DNA of 64,000 bases from Pleomorphomonas sp. Lineage in GTDB: Bacteria; Pseudomonadota; Alphaproteobacteria; Rhizobiales; Pleomorphomonadaceae. The stretch is taken from contig JARKNW010000057.1 of assembly GCA_029976075.1 (NCBI GenBank), positions 124,001 through 188,000 on the forward strand. The letters are read 5' to 3'. Below the pieces are notes generated by a model that saw only the letters and a list, made by a program, of their open reading frames with translations, was not told where the DNA came from and searched no databases. The position numbers were made by a program, and so were the translations under genes. Each line of letters starts with the position of its first letter. The stretch's first letter is position 1. This document shows, one piece after another, positions 53,605 to 61,774 of the stretch.

Positions 53605-55070
53605 CCGCCTTTCTTCATCAGCTCCCATTCGCCCCCATCGATGCCGTACTGGTCGTGCCCGGCGTCGCGGCTCTGCTTCTTGCGCTCATTTCGAAGTACA
53701 AGCTCGGCGCCCGCGTCAATATGCTGGCTTCCGGGCTGACGTTCCTGTTCGCGCTGACGCTTCTCGTCGAGCGGCCCGACCCAACAGTGAGCTTCCTGTT
53801 CGTCGATGACCTCAATGTGGTCTTCGTCGTGCTCGGCACCTTCGTCGGCTTCACCACCTCGATCTTCTCGGCCAGCTATATCGGGCACGAAATCGAGATC
53901 GGCCGCTTGAAGCCGGGTTATATCCGCTTTTATCACGGCATGTACCAGGCGCTCTCCTTTTCGATGAACCTCGGGTTGACCGCCAACAATGTCGGACTGA
54001 TGTGGGTGGCGGTGGAACTCGCCACGCTGACCACCGTCCTGATGGTCGGTCTCTATCGCACGCAGGCAGCGCTTGAAGCGGCGTGGAAGTATTTCATCCT
54101 GGGATCGGTAGGCATCGCGCTCGCCTTGTTCGGCACCATCCTGATCTACATGGCCGCCCGGCCAGTGATCGGCGAAGGTCACGACGCGATGGTTTGGACG
54201 ACGCTGATTGCCAACGCAGCGGCGTTCAGCCCGGAATTGCTCAACGTCGCGTTTGTCTTTCTGATGCTAGGCTACGGCACCAAGGTCGGTCTCGCCCCCC
54301 TGCACGCCTGGCTGCCGGATGCCCATGCCGAGGGTCCGACCCCGATCTCTGCGGTTCTGTCGGGACTTCTGTTGAACGTCGCGCTCTATGCACTCTTGCG
54401 CTTCAAGATGCTGCTTGCAGCCAATCCCTTCGCGGTGGCGCCCGGGCCCCTCCTCGTCACCCTCGGTCTGGTGTCGCTGATCTTCGCTGCCTTCATGTTG
54501 TACCTGAGGCGGGACATCAAGCGACTGTTCGCCTATTCGTCGATCGAGCATATGGGGCTGATCGCCTTTGCCTTTGGCATGGGGGGGCCGCTCGCCAATT
54601 TCGCCGGCCTTCTTCACATGACCATGCATTCGCTCACCAAGTCGGCTATCTTCTTCGCGGTTGGCCAAGTGGCACAGGTCAAGGGAACGCAAAAGATCGC
54701 CGATATCCGCGGCCTCACCGAGAGTCATCCGACGCTCGGCTGGAGCCTTATCGTCGGGGTCGCAGCCATCGCCGGCCTACCCCCCATGGGAATCTTTACC
54801 AGTGAGTTCCTGCTGGTGAGTTCCACCTTCGCCAGAGAGCCGTTGCTAGCCATCCCGCTGGTGGTCGGCCTGCTCCTCGCGTTCGGCGCGCTCGTCTGGC
54901 GGCTCACCGGGATCGCCTTCGGCAAGCCTTCGCCCAGTGTGGTCAACGCCGGACGACGGCCATCGATGCTGCCGCTCATCATCCATCTTCTTCTGGTGCT
55001 GATCGCCGGTCTTTATCTGCCTGGACCCTTGGTCGCATGGTTCCAGAACGTTGCGCGCATGCTGGGATGA
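53601..55070 (+). CDS. hyfF: Antiporter-like subunit of Ehr complex (HyfF/NuoN-like)
   Basis: 489 residues, about 14 helices. Proton_antipo_M signature: WVAVELATLTTVLMVGLYRTQAALEAAWKYFILGSVGIALALFG, GTKVGLAPLHAWLPDAHAEGPTPISAVLSGLLLNVALYALLR and RRDIKRLFAYSSIEHMGLI. Key Glu, Lys and His residues of ion channels are present. It follows hyfE with a four-base overlap; hyfG starts four bases after its stop. Confidence 0.93.
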   Translation: MTAFLHQLPFAPIDAVLVVPGVAALLLALISKYKLGARVNMLASGLTFLFALTLLVERPDPTVSFLFVDDLNVVFVVLGTFVGFTTSIFSASYIGHEIEIGRLKPGYIRFYHGMYQALSFSMNLGLTANNVGLMWVAVELATLTTVLMVGLYRTQAALEAAWKYFILGSVGIALALFGTILIYMAARPVIGEGHDAMVWTTLIANAAAFSPELLNVAFVFLMLGYGTKVGLAPLHAWLPDAHAEGPTPISAVLSGLLLNVALYALLRFKMLLAANPFAVAPGPLLVTLGLVSLIFAAFMLYLRRDIKRLFAYSSIEHMGLIAFAFGMGGPLANFAGLLHMTMHSLTKSAIFFAVGQVAQVKGTQKIADIRGLTESHPTLGWSLIVGVAAIAGLPPMGIFTSEFLLVSSTFAREPLLAIPLVVGLLLAFGALVWRLTGIAFGKPSPSVVNAGRRPSMLPLIIHLLLVLIAGLYLPGPLVAWFQNVARMLG

Positions 55071-55074
55071 GATC

Positions 55075-56640
55075 ATGAGCACGCTTCGTACCGCCCTTCT
55101 CAATGCCGCGCTGACCATCGAAGAGCAAAAGCCTTGGCCACGCATTACAGTCGATGCCGATACCTGGCGACAGGCGACATTGGCTGTCGCTGCAGGCAAT
55201 GCCACCCTATCGGGTCTTTGGGCCGAACCCAGCGCAGTGCACATGGCGATCCTTGACGACGAGGACGGCGCGCTCATGGTGCTGACGCTCGGCGCGCCGG
55301 ACGGCCATTTCCCTTCGGTCGGTCTCACTCACCCGCCGGCCCAACGCCTCGAGCGGGCAATCGTCGATCTCTACGGTCTCGTTCCCGAAGGCATGCCGGA
55401 CGACAGGCGCTGGCTCGACCATGACCGCTGGGGCCTTCGTGCGCCGCTGGGCAGAGCTCCGAGAGCCGTACCTGCTGACGGCGCCCCGTATTCTTTCTTG
55501 AAAGCCGAAGGACCTCCCCTCCATCAGATCGCTGTTGGCCCCGTGCATGCAGGGATCATCGAGCCCGGTCATTTCAGATTTTCCGCTAACGGCGAGATTG
55601 TCGTGCGGCTGGAGGAACGGCTGGGATATGTCCACAAGGGAATCGAAAGTCTTCTCACCGATACGACGCTCGAAGCTGCGGCAAAAATAGTCGCCCGCGT
55701 CTCCGGTGACAGCACAGTGGCTTACTCATTTGCTTTTGCCCGCGCAGCGGAAGCGGCTCTGGGTGTCGGCGTACCGCAGCGGGCGATCTGGCTGCGTGCC
55801 CTGATGGCCGAACTCGAGAGGCTGGCCAACCATCTCGGTGATATTGGCGCCATCTGCAACGACGCGGCCTTTGCGTTGATGCTTGCCCACTGCGGCATGC
55901 TGCGCGAAGAGGTGCTGCGCACGGCCAAAGTTGCGTTCGGGCATCGATTGATGATGGATCGGATCGTCCCGGGTGGCGTCACCTCCGACCTTGCGGATAC
56001 GGCATCGATCAAGACACTCACTACCCGCGTTCGTCAGCGCTTCCCACGCCTTGTCGAGCTTTACGACAACACCGCTTCACTTCAGAACCGGACCGTCTCC
56101 ACAGGCCGACTTGATCCCGATCTCGCTCGCCGCTTCGGAGCTGGCGGACCGATCGGCAGAGCCTCGGGGCGCGGCTTTGATGCTCGCAAGACCCCGAGTT
56201 ACCCACCCTATGGCGACCTCGATTTCAAGGTGGGCAAGCGTGAGAACGGCGATGTCGATGCAAGAATCTGGGTGCGTGTCGATGAGGTTTACGAGAGCCT
56301 AGAGCTGATAGAGCAAATTGTGGACCGTCTGCCCGCCGGCCCTATCGCTTATCCATTAAACCCGGCGCTGCGAGAGCGGCGGGTTCCTCAGGCTGGTGGC
56401 CTTGCCAATGAGCCGCACGACAACTCCACGGAGGGGCTCGCCGTGGTCGAGGGATTCCGCGGCGACGTGCTGGTCTGGCTCAGAACAGACGAGACCGGCC
56501 GCGTGCTGCGGGGCGCAGTGCGCGACCCTTCGGTCTTCCAGTGGCCGCTGCTCGAGGCGGCAATAGAAGGCAACATCGTCGCCGACTTCCCGATCTGCAA
56601 CAAGTCCTTCAACTGTTCCTACTCGGGACAAGACCTTTGA
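55075..56640 (+). CDS. hyfG: Hydrogenase-4-like large subunit lacking NiFe ligands (HyfG/NuoCD fusion)
   Basis: 521 residues. An N-terminal NuoC-like domain (about 30-130, ERAIVDLYGLVPEGMPDDRRWL) is fused to a NuoD/large-subunit domain (RLGYVHKGIESLL). Where [NiFe] enzymes have CxxC in L1, this protein reads RVSGDS (Ser 210, Ser 213). The C-terminus is FPICNKSFNCSYSGQDL, with Cys 508 and Cys 514 spaced by five instead of DPCxxC. A NiFe site is therefore not expected, and it is better classed with Ehr complexes or complex I than with hydrogenases. The reaction is unknown. ATG at 55075 was chosen over an upstream one inside hyfF. Confidence 0.9.
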   Translation: MSTLRTALLNAALTIEEQKPWPRITVDADTWRQATLAVAAGNATLSGLWAEPSAVHMAILDDEDGALMVLTLGAPDGHFPSVGLTHPPAQRLERAIVDLYGLVPEGMPDDRRWLDHDRWGLRAPLGRAPRAVPADGAPYSFLKAEGPPLHQIAVGPVHAGIIEPGHFRFSANGEIVVRLEERLGYVHKGIESLLTDTTLEAAAKIVARVSGDSTVAYSFAFARAAEAALGVGVPQRAIWLRALMAELERLANHLGDIGAICNDAAFALMLAHCGMLREEVLRTAKVAFGHRLMMDRIVPGGVTSDLADTASIKTLTTRVRQRFPRLVELYDNTASLQNRTVSTGRLDPDLARRFGAGGPIGRASGRGFDARKTPSYPPYGDLDFKVGKRENGDVDARIWVRVDEVYESLELIEQIVDRLPAGPIAYPLNPALRERRVPQAGGLANEPHDNSTEGLAVVEGFRGDVLVWLRTDETGRVLRGAVRDPSVFQWPLLEAAIEGNIVADFPICNKSFNCSYSGQDL

Positions 56641-56655
56641 GACGGACGACCGATC

Positions 56656-57177
56656 ATGCGTAGAATGCTGCTTGAGGGCCTGTTCCGGCGACCTGTGACC
56701 GAAGACGCGCCGGTGGTTGCCGACGCCGAGATTGACGCATTGGCTACGCGACTGGGCGCTGCCGCAAAAGTACGCCTCGGTCGCAGCCTGTCGATCCGCG
56801 AAGTGGACGCCGGATCATGCAACGGTTGCGAACTGGAAATTCACGCCCTCAACAACAGCTATTATGACGTTGAACGCTTCGGCCTTCGGTTCGTCGCCTC
56901 GCCACGCCATGCAGATGTTCTGATGGTGACTGGGCCAGTAACCGCCAACATGCGCGAAGGTCTCGAGCGGACCTATGCAGCGACACCGGCCCCCAAATGG
57001 GTAGTGGCGGTCGGCGATTGTGCCGCCGGATGCGGAGTGTTCGGGAAAAACTATGCCGTTATCGGCGCCGTGTCAGACATTATCCCCGTCGACTTGATCA
57101 TTCGGGGCTGTCCTCCCGAGCCAATCGACATGCTGAGGGGGTTGACCAGCCTCATAGAAGCAAGCCTGCGCGGCTAG
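56656..57177 (+). CDS. hyfI: Fe-S subunit of Ehr complex (HyfI/NuoB-like)
   Basis: 173 residues. Cluster N2-type ligands are complete: Cys 55 and Cys 58 (SCNGCELE), Cys 122 (VGDCAAG) and Cys 152 (RGCPPEP), with an extra Cys 126. This small subunit pairs with HyfG and would pass electrons to or from quinone near HyfC. There is no neighbouring HyfH- or HyfA-type ferredoxin. Its stop overlaps that of the convergent squalene-synthase-like gene. Confidence 0.93.
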   Translation: MRRMLLEGLFRRPVTEDAPVVADAEIDALATRLGAAAKVRLGRSLSIREVDAGSCNGCELEIHALNNSYYDVERFGLRFVASPRHADVLMVTGPVTANMREGLERTYAATPAPKWVVAVGDCAAGCGVFGKNYAVIGAVSDIIPVDLIIRGCPPEPIDMLRGLTSLIEASLRG

Positions 57178-58025
57178 AGCTGCCGCCCGAACCGCCAAAG
57201 GATCAGCGGCTTCCTCCAAGCGCTCAGTTCGGCCACCGGACCGTAAGGCAACGCCTTGCCAAGCGCCTTGAGATAAGGCCTGACAAAGGCGAGCGGCAAG
57301 AAGGCAGGCTTGGCGCGAGCGTCCGCCGACGCTAGGGCCACGAGCGCCTTGTCGAGATGCTCACTGGCATGGCTTCTAAGGCCGACGAGAATGGTTTCCA
57401 GCTCGGTGGCCTTGCGACCTTGCCGCACATCGTCCGGTTCGATCCCCGCGACTTTCAGAAGGTCGGACGGCAAATAGACCTGGTTGCGGCGGGCATGGAT
57501 GGGAAGAGCACGCATCAACCCGGTCATGGCATAGGCGACGCCTGCATGCCCGGCGGCATCAGTGACCTTCGGATCGGCGCCGTCACAAAGTATCTGGGCA
57601 ACCTCCAGGAACAGAGCCGACGTCGTCTCACCGGCGTATCCTTCAAGGTCGTTCAGCGTGGGCATCGCGTCGTCATACAAATCGAAATGGCGCGCCTCCA
57701 GGAGATTGACGAAGCCCGATCTGCGCAACGAAAAGCGCCTGATGGTGTCGATCAACGCCGCCGCCACTGGATGGCCGGCTACATCGCCGCGTGCTTCGCC
57801 TTCAATCGCATCGATCCACCACTGCAGGCGAATCTCGCCGGGCATCGCCTCATGGATGGTCTCGCGGATACGCGCGGCCTCATAGGAGAACGCATGGACG
57901 GCAAAAGCGTGCTGACGCTTGCGTTCTGGAAGCAACCGGTCTGCCAGCCAGCGATCGCGATCATGGTCGCGAACGAGAGTCTCGCAATAGCGATAGGCCT
58001 CGTCGAGGCGAGAAGACGACACCAT
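57174..58025 (-). CDS. Phytoene/squalene-synthase-like protein (NDUFAF6-like)
   Basis: 283 residues of the trans-isoprenyl-diphosphate synthase head-to-head fold. The catalytic DxxxD motifs of true squalene synthases are degenerate (first region FSYEAARIRETI). Such sequences in alphaproteobacteria resemble mitochondrial NDUFAF6, a complex I assembly factor. A carotenoid or hopanoid role is less likely, since no crt or hpn genes are nearby. It is translated in overlap with the upstream Mth938-like gene (TAATG). Confidence 0.82.
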   Translation of the reverse strand: MVSSSRLDEAYRYCETLVRDHDRDRWLADRLLPERKRQHAFAVHAFSYEAARIRETIHEAMPGEIRLQWWIDAIEGEARGDVAGHPVAAALIDTIRRFSLRRSGFVNLLEARHFDLYDDAMPTLNDLEGYAGETTSALFLEVAQILCDGADPKVTDAAGHAGVAYAMTGLMRALPIHARRNQVYLPSDLLKVAGIEPDDVRQGRKATELETILVGLRSHASEHLDKALVALASADARAKPAFLPLAFVRPYLKALGKALPYGPVAELSAWRKPLILWRFGRQL

Positions 58026-58432
58026 TAGTCGACTGCCAGTAGAGCGGCGGCAAACTTGCGCCGTTCGCCGAGCATGACATTGAAAAGACGAATGGCGGCA
58101 CCGGTCGACATCGCCTCGTGCTTGACGCCTTTTCCACGCAACGCCTCGGTAACGTCCCGTCTGGCCGGAACGAGATCATTGCCCGTGCCAAGCAGCAGCA
58201 TTTCGATATCGTCCGCCTCGGCAAGGACCAAGGCGAGATTTGCAACGGTGATATCTGCCGGCGTCAGTGCCGTCCAACCATGGACGCCTGATGGCAGTAT
58301 CAGGATCGATCCTCGGTGCGACATGCCACCGAAACGAAACCCACCGTTTCCATAGGCCTCGACCGGCACCTGCTCGGGCAAATGCTGCTCGCGACGTTCC
58401 GTGGGGCGGCCTCGCGGCCCGAACAGCTTCAT
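58025..58432 (-). CDS. Mth938-like protein (DUF498, NDUFAF3-like)
   Basis: 135 residues. The Mth938/DUF498 fold: VEAYGNGGFRFGGMSHRGSILILPSGVHGWTAL, then EMLLLGTGNDLVPARRDV, then HEAMSTGAAIRLFNVMLGERRKFAAALL, very characteristic. The mitochondrial homologue NDUFAF3 assists complex I assembly; bacterial function is unknown. ATG at 58432 has GGGAG eight bases before; a longer frame to 58495 would overlap secF. It lies directly downstream of secF. Confidence 0.9.
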   Translation of the reverse strand: MKLFGPRGRPTERREQHLPEQVPVEAYGNGGFRFGGMSHRGSILILPSGVHGWTALTPADITVANLALVLAEADDIEMLLLGTGNDLVPARRDVTEALRGKGVKHEAMSTGAAIRLFNVMLGERRKFAAALLAVD

Positions 58433-58463
58433 CGGCAGTGCTCCCAAGGAAACGCTCCCGAAC

Positions 58464-59417
58464 TCACGCCGGCTCGACAGCCTCCTCGCTGTCATCCTCG
58501 GCTTTCTTGGCCGATTTGTCGCCTGCCAATTGCGGGTCGAGGAAAATCAGCACCGGAGCCGCGATGAAGATGGACGAATAGGTGCCGATCAACACGCCGA
58601 ACAGCATCGACGAAGTGAAAGAACGGATCACTTCACCACCGAAGATCACCAACGCGGCAAGCGCTATAAGGGTGGTCAGAGCCGTATTGGTCGTGCGCGT
58701 CAGGGTCTGATTGATGGCGAGATCGAGCAGCACAACGAGATTGAGGCGCTTATACTTGCGTCGCATCTCTCGAATTCGGTCATAAACCACCACGGTGTCG
58801 TTCAACGAATAGCCAACGATGGTCAGAATTGCTGCAATCGATGACAGACTGAACTCGACTTGGCTAACCGCGAAAAAGCCGATGGTCAGAACCACATCAT
58901 GCAGCGTGGCGATCACCGCGCCGAGCGAATATTGCCACTCGAAGCGGAACCAGACATAGACCATGATCAGGCCCAACGCCGAGATAATGCCCAGAATACC
59001 GTTCTGAGCCAGCTCGCCGGAAACACGAGGGCCGACCATCTCGGTGCGGCGGTAGTCGACCTTATCACCAAAGGCCGCCTGCACTTTGCCGACGACAGCT
59101 GTCTGGGCCTCATCGCCCCCCTCTTGGCGCGCGATGCGGATCAGCACGTCATCATCGGCGCCGAACGACTGAACCTGCACCTCGCCCATCCCCAAACCAT
59201 TGAGCTGGTTGCGAATGGCCTCAAGGTCGGCCGGCCCTGACTTGGTCTGAACTTCCATGAGCGTGCCGCCCTGGAAGTCAATGCCGGTGTTCATGCCGTG
59301 GGTATAGAGGACCACGAAGCAGAGCACCGACGCGATGCCGGAGAATAGAAAGCTCCACTTCCTCCATTTCATGAAGGGGATCTTGGTGTCGTCGGGAAAA
59401 AGGCGAAGCAGGCGCAT
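58464..59417 (-). CDS. secF: Protein translocase subunit SecF
   Basis: 317 residues, six transmembrane helices. Signatures GIDFQGGTLMEVQT in the first periplasmic domain and VGYSLNDTVVVYDRIREMRRKYK in the C-terminal half. Partner of SecD in proton-driven protein export. It starts 21 bases after secD. The acidic/basic C-terminal tail overlaps nothing downstream when the ATG 58432 is used for the next gene. Confidence 0.97.
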   Translation of the reverse strand: MRLLRLFPDDTKIPFMKWRKWSFLFSGIASVLCFVVLYTHGMNTGIDFQGGTLMEVQTKSGPADLEAIRNQLNGLGMGEVQVQSFGADDDVLIRIARQEGGDEAQTAVVGKVQAAFGDKVDYRRTEMVGPRVSGELAQNGILGIISALGLIMVYVWFRFEWQYSLGAVIATLHDVVLTIGFFAVSQVEFSLSSIAAILTIVGYSLNDTVVVYDRIREMRRKYKRLNLVVLLDLAINQTLTRTTNTALTTLIALAALVIFGGEVIRSFTSSMLFGVLIGTYSSIFIAAPVLIFLDPQLAGDKSAKKAEDDSEEAVEPA

Positions 59418-59438
59418 GATGGAGCCTCAGGGTCCGGA

Positions 59439-61052
59439 TCAGAGCGGAACGACGGACGGCCGCCGATAGCGGACCCAGGTCGCCACCACCAGTCGGGTGA
59501 AGGTGATGGCCGTGAACATGGTGGTAATGATGCCGATCACGTGCGTCACCGCAAAGCCCTTCACCGGGCCGGAGCCCATCTGGAAGAGAACAATGGCGGC
59601 GATCAAGGTGGTGATATTGGCGTCGAGGATGGTACCGAAGGCGCGGCGGAAGCCGGCATCGATCGCGGAAACCGGAGACCGGCCGAGCCGTTGCTCCTCA
59701 CGGATGCGCTCGTAGATCAGCACGTTACTGTCGACCGCCATGCCCATGGTGAGGACGATACCGGCGATACCAGGCAGCGTCAGCGTTGCCTGCAGGATGG
59801 TGATGATCGCCATGATCAGGATCACGTTGACCACCAGCGCAACATTGGCGAATACACCGAACAGGCCATAGGCGGCCAGCATGAAGATCACGACGGCAAC
59901 GGTACCGATCATGGCGGCCCGCTCGCCAGCGGCGATCGAGTCGGCACCAAGGCCGGGACCGACTGTGCGCTCTTCGGCGACGGACAGCTTGGCAGGCAGT
60001 GCGCCGGCGCGAAGCAGCACGGCGAGATCGTTGGCGGTCTCGACCGTGAAGTGACCGGAAATCTGGCCAGACCCCTGGGTGATCGGTTCGTTGATGCGCG
60101 GCGCCGAAATGATCTCATCGTCGAGAACGATGGCGAACAACCGGCCGACGTTATCGGTCGTCACCTGAGCAAACTTGCGGGCACCCGACGTCGAGAGACG
60201 GAACGACACCACGGGCTCGTTGGTCTGGCTCTGGAAGGACGTCTGGGCATCGGTAAGGTCTTCACCGGTCATCAGAGGCGTTTCATCGACCACCATCGGA
60301 ATGCCACCGGCTTCCTTCTGCTTCAGAAGAATCTCTCCGGGGGGCAGATTGCCCTTGGCTGCTTCCTCCGGCGACACATTGAGGTCGACGAGATGGAAGG
60401 TCATCTGCGCGGTACGGCCGATGATGTTCTTGAGGCGTGCCGGATCCTTTTCGCCCGGTGCTTCCACCAGAATTCGATCGGAGCCCTGCCGCTGAATGGA
60501 CGGCTCAACAGCACCCATCTGGTCAACGCGGCGGCGAATGACTTCAATCGACTGCTGGACGACGGTTCCAAGGCGCTTGTCGAGACCGGCCTGCGAGAAG
60601 CCGAGACGCACGAGACCATCGGATCCCTGATCGAGCTGGAACTCGGTAACGGCAGAACCACCCAGAGCGCCGGTAGACAGCGGGTTGAGCAGGTTGTGAA
60701 GACGCTTTCCGGCCTCATCAAACTTGTCTGCATCGCGGATCTTCATCTGAACGACATCGCCTTGGATACCGAGGCCGGTATAGCCGATGCGTGGCTCGTC
60801 ACGCATCGCCTGGCGGATATCGCCTTCAAGCGCCTTGAGGCGCTTCTGCTTATAGTCGTTCACGTCAACCTGGTAGAGAAGATAGACGCCGCCCTGCAGG
60901 TCAAGGCCAAGAACCACTTGTCGTCCCGGAAGCCAGGACGGCCAGTAAGACTTGAGCTGGTCCGAGCTGAGGTAGTTGGGAATCAGGACCACGAGAGCGA
61001 CGAAAATCGTCAGGAGAATCGCGGTTACCTTCCAGCGGGAAAAATAGAGCAT
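59439..61052 (-). CDS. secD: Protein translocase subunit SecD
   Basis: 537 residues. First transmembrane helix (about 8-26), large periplasmic domain starting GLDLQGGVYLLYQVD, and the C-terminal five-helix bundle with GIVLTMGMAVDSNVLIYERIREE. It works with SecF and YajC in protein export. It follows yajC by 73 bases. Confidence 0.97.
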   Translation of the reverse strand: MLYFSRWKVTAILLTIFVALVVLIPNYLSSDQLKSYWPSWLPGRQVVLGLDLQGGVYLLYQVDVNDYKQKRLKALEGDIRQAMRDEPRIGYTGLGIQGDVVQMKIRDADKFDEAGKRLHNLLNPLSTGALGGSAVTEFQLDQGSDGLVRLGFSQAGLDKRLGTVVQQSIEVIRRRVDQMGAVEPSIQRQGSDRILVEAPGEKDPARLKNIIGRTAQMTFHLVDLNVSPEEAAKGNLPPGEILLKQKEAGGIPMVVDETPLMTGEDLTDAQTSFQSQTNEPVVSFRLSTSGARKFAQVTTDNVGRLFAIVLDDEIISAPRINEPITQGSGQISGHFTVETANDLAVLLRAGALPAKLSVAEERTVGPGLGADSIAAGERAAMIGTVAVVIFMLAAYGLFGVFANVALVVNVILIMAIITILQATLTLPGIAGIVLTMGMAVDSNVLIYERIREEQRLGRSPVSAIDAGFRRAFGTILDANITTLIAAIVLFQMGSGPVKGFAVTHVIGIITTMFTAITFTRLVVATWVRYRRPSVVPL

Positions 61053-61125
61053 TTGCTGCCTCGGACCTTATTGGCCGAAAACGGGCAGTCAGGCTGCCCG
61101 CCTTCCCTCACGTACGACCGCTCGG

Positions 61126-61473
61126 TCAGTTGCCTTCCTTGACGGGCTCGCCCTTGGTGCGAAGCTGCTGCACGAGCCCCGAGGCGACGCGCACCTGAAC
61201 CTTAGCGGTGCCGTCACCCACGTCGAGCACCAGCTCGTTCTCATCCACGACCTTGACGATCTTGCCGATAAGCCCGCCCTGCATCACAACCACATCGCCG
61301 CGACGCAGGTTCTTCAGCATGTCCCGATGCTCTTTGGCCTTGCGCTGCTGCGGACGGATCAGCAGGAAGTACATGATCACGAAGATCAGGATGAACGGCG
61401 CGAACTGAATCAGGAAGTCAGCACTGCCGGGGGCCGCACCGGCCGCTTGGGCGTAGGCTGGGGTCACGAACAT
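61126..61473 (-). CDS. yajC: Preprotein translocase subunit YajC
   Basis: 115 residues. A single transmembrane helix (about 22-43, QFAPFILIFVIMYFLLIRPQQRKAKEH) and a C-terminal cytoplasmic domain (RRGDVVVMQGGLIGKIVKV) match YajC. First gene of the yajC-secD-secF order. Confidence 0.96.
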   Translation of the reverse strand: MFVTPAYAQAAGAAPGSADFLIQFAPFILIFVIMYFLLIRPQQRKAKEHRDMLKNLRRGDVVVMQGGLIGKIVKVVDENELVLDVGDGTAKVQVRVASGLVQQLRTKGEPVKEGN

Positions 61474-61774
61474 CGGGTCAACTCCATCGGCCCGCCGCCG
61501 CCCGCAAATCGGACCGACGTGGCATTGGGATATCGAAGGGAAGGCGGCGGACCGCCCACTCGAAAGTGGCCGGAATATACCTAGGCCGCAGGACTTTGCA
61601 AACCAAAGCTACACGCAGCCACTCTTCGAGCGGCCGTCTAGGTAGTCTTCGGCAGGAATCGTGACAAAGCGTACCGCAAATGGCCTTGTATGGTTTGCAT
61701 CCCAACACGCGGCGGCATAGAGAAGACACGAGAGTACCGATCGGTACGCAAGGTTGACAGAGTGGAGAACCGAT
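61474..61774. other. Intergenic region between yajC and the DUF815 gene
   Basis: About 300 bases between divergent genes. No RNA gene, repeat or plausible protein was recognised. The sequence is GC-rich next to yajC and becomes slightly AT-richer towards the DUF815 gene. Confidence 0.4.

Noticed and set aside
55075-56640. Calling the hyf-like operon a formate hydrogenlyase or group 4 hydrogenase
   Set aside because: Both L1 cysteines are Ser and L2 lacks CxxC, and no formate dehydrogenase or ferredoxin subunits are present.
57174-58025. Carotenoid or hopanoid biosynthesis gene (crtB/hpnCD)
   Set aside because: Catalytic DxxxD motifs are degenerate and no pathway genes are nearby.
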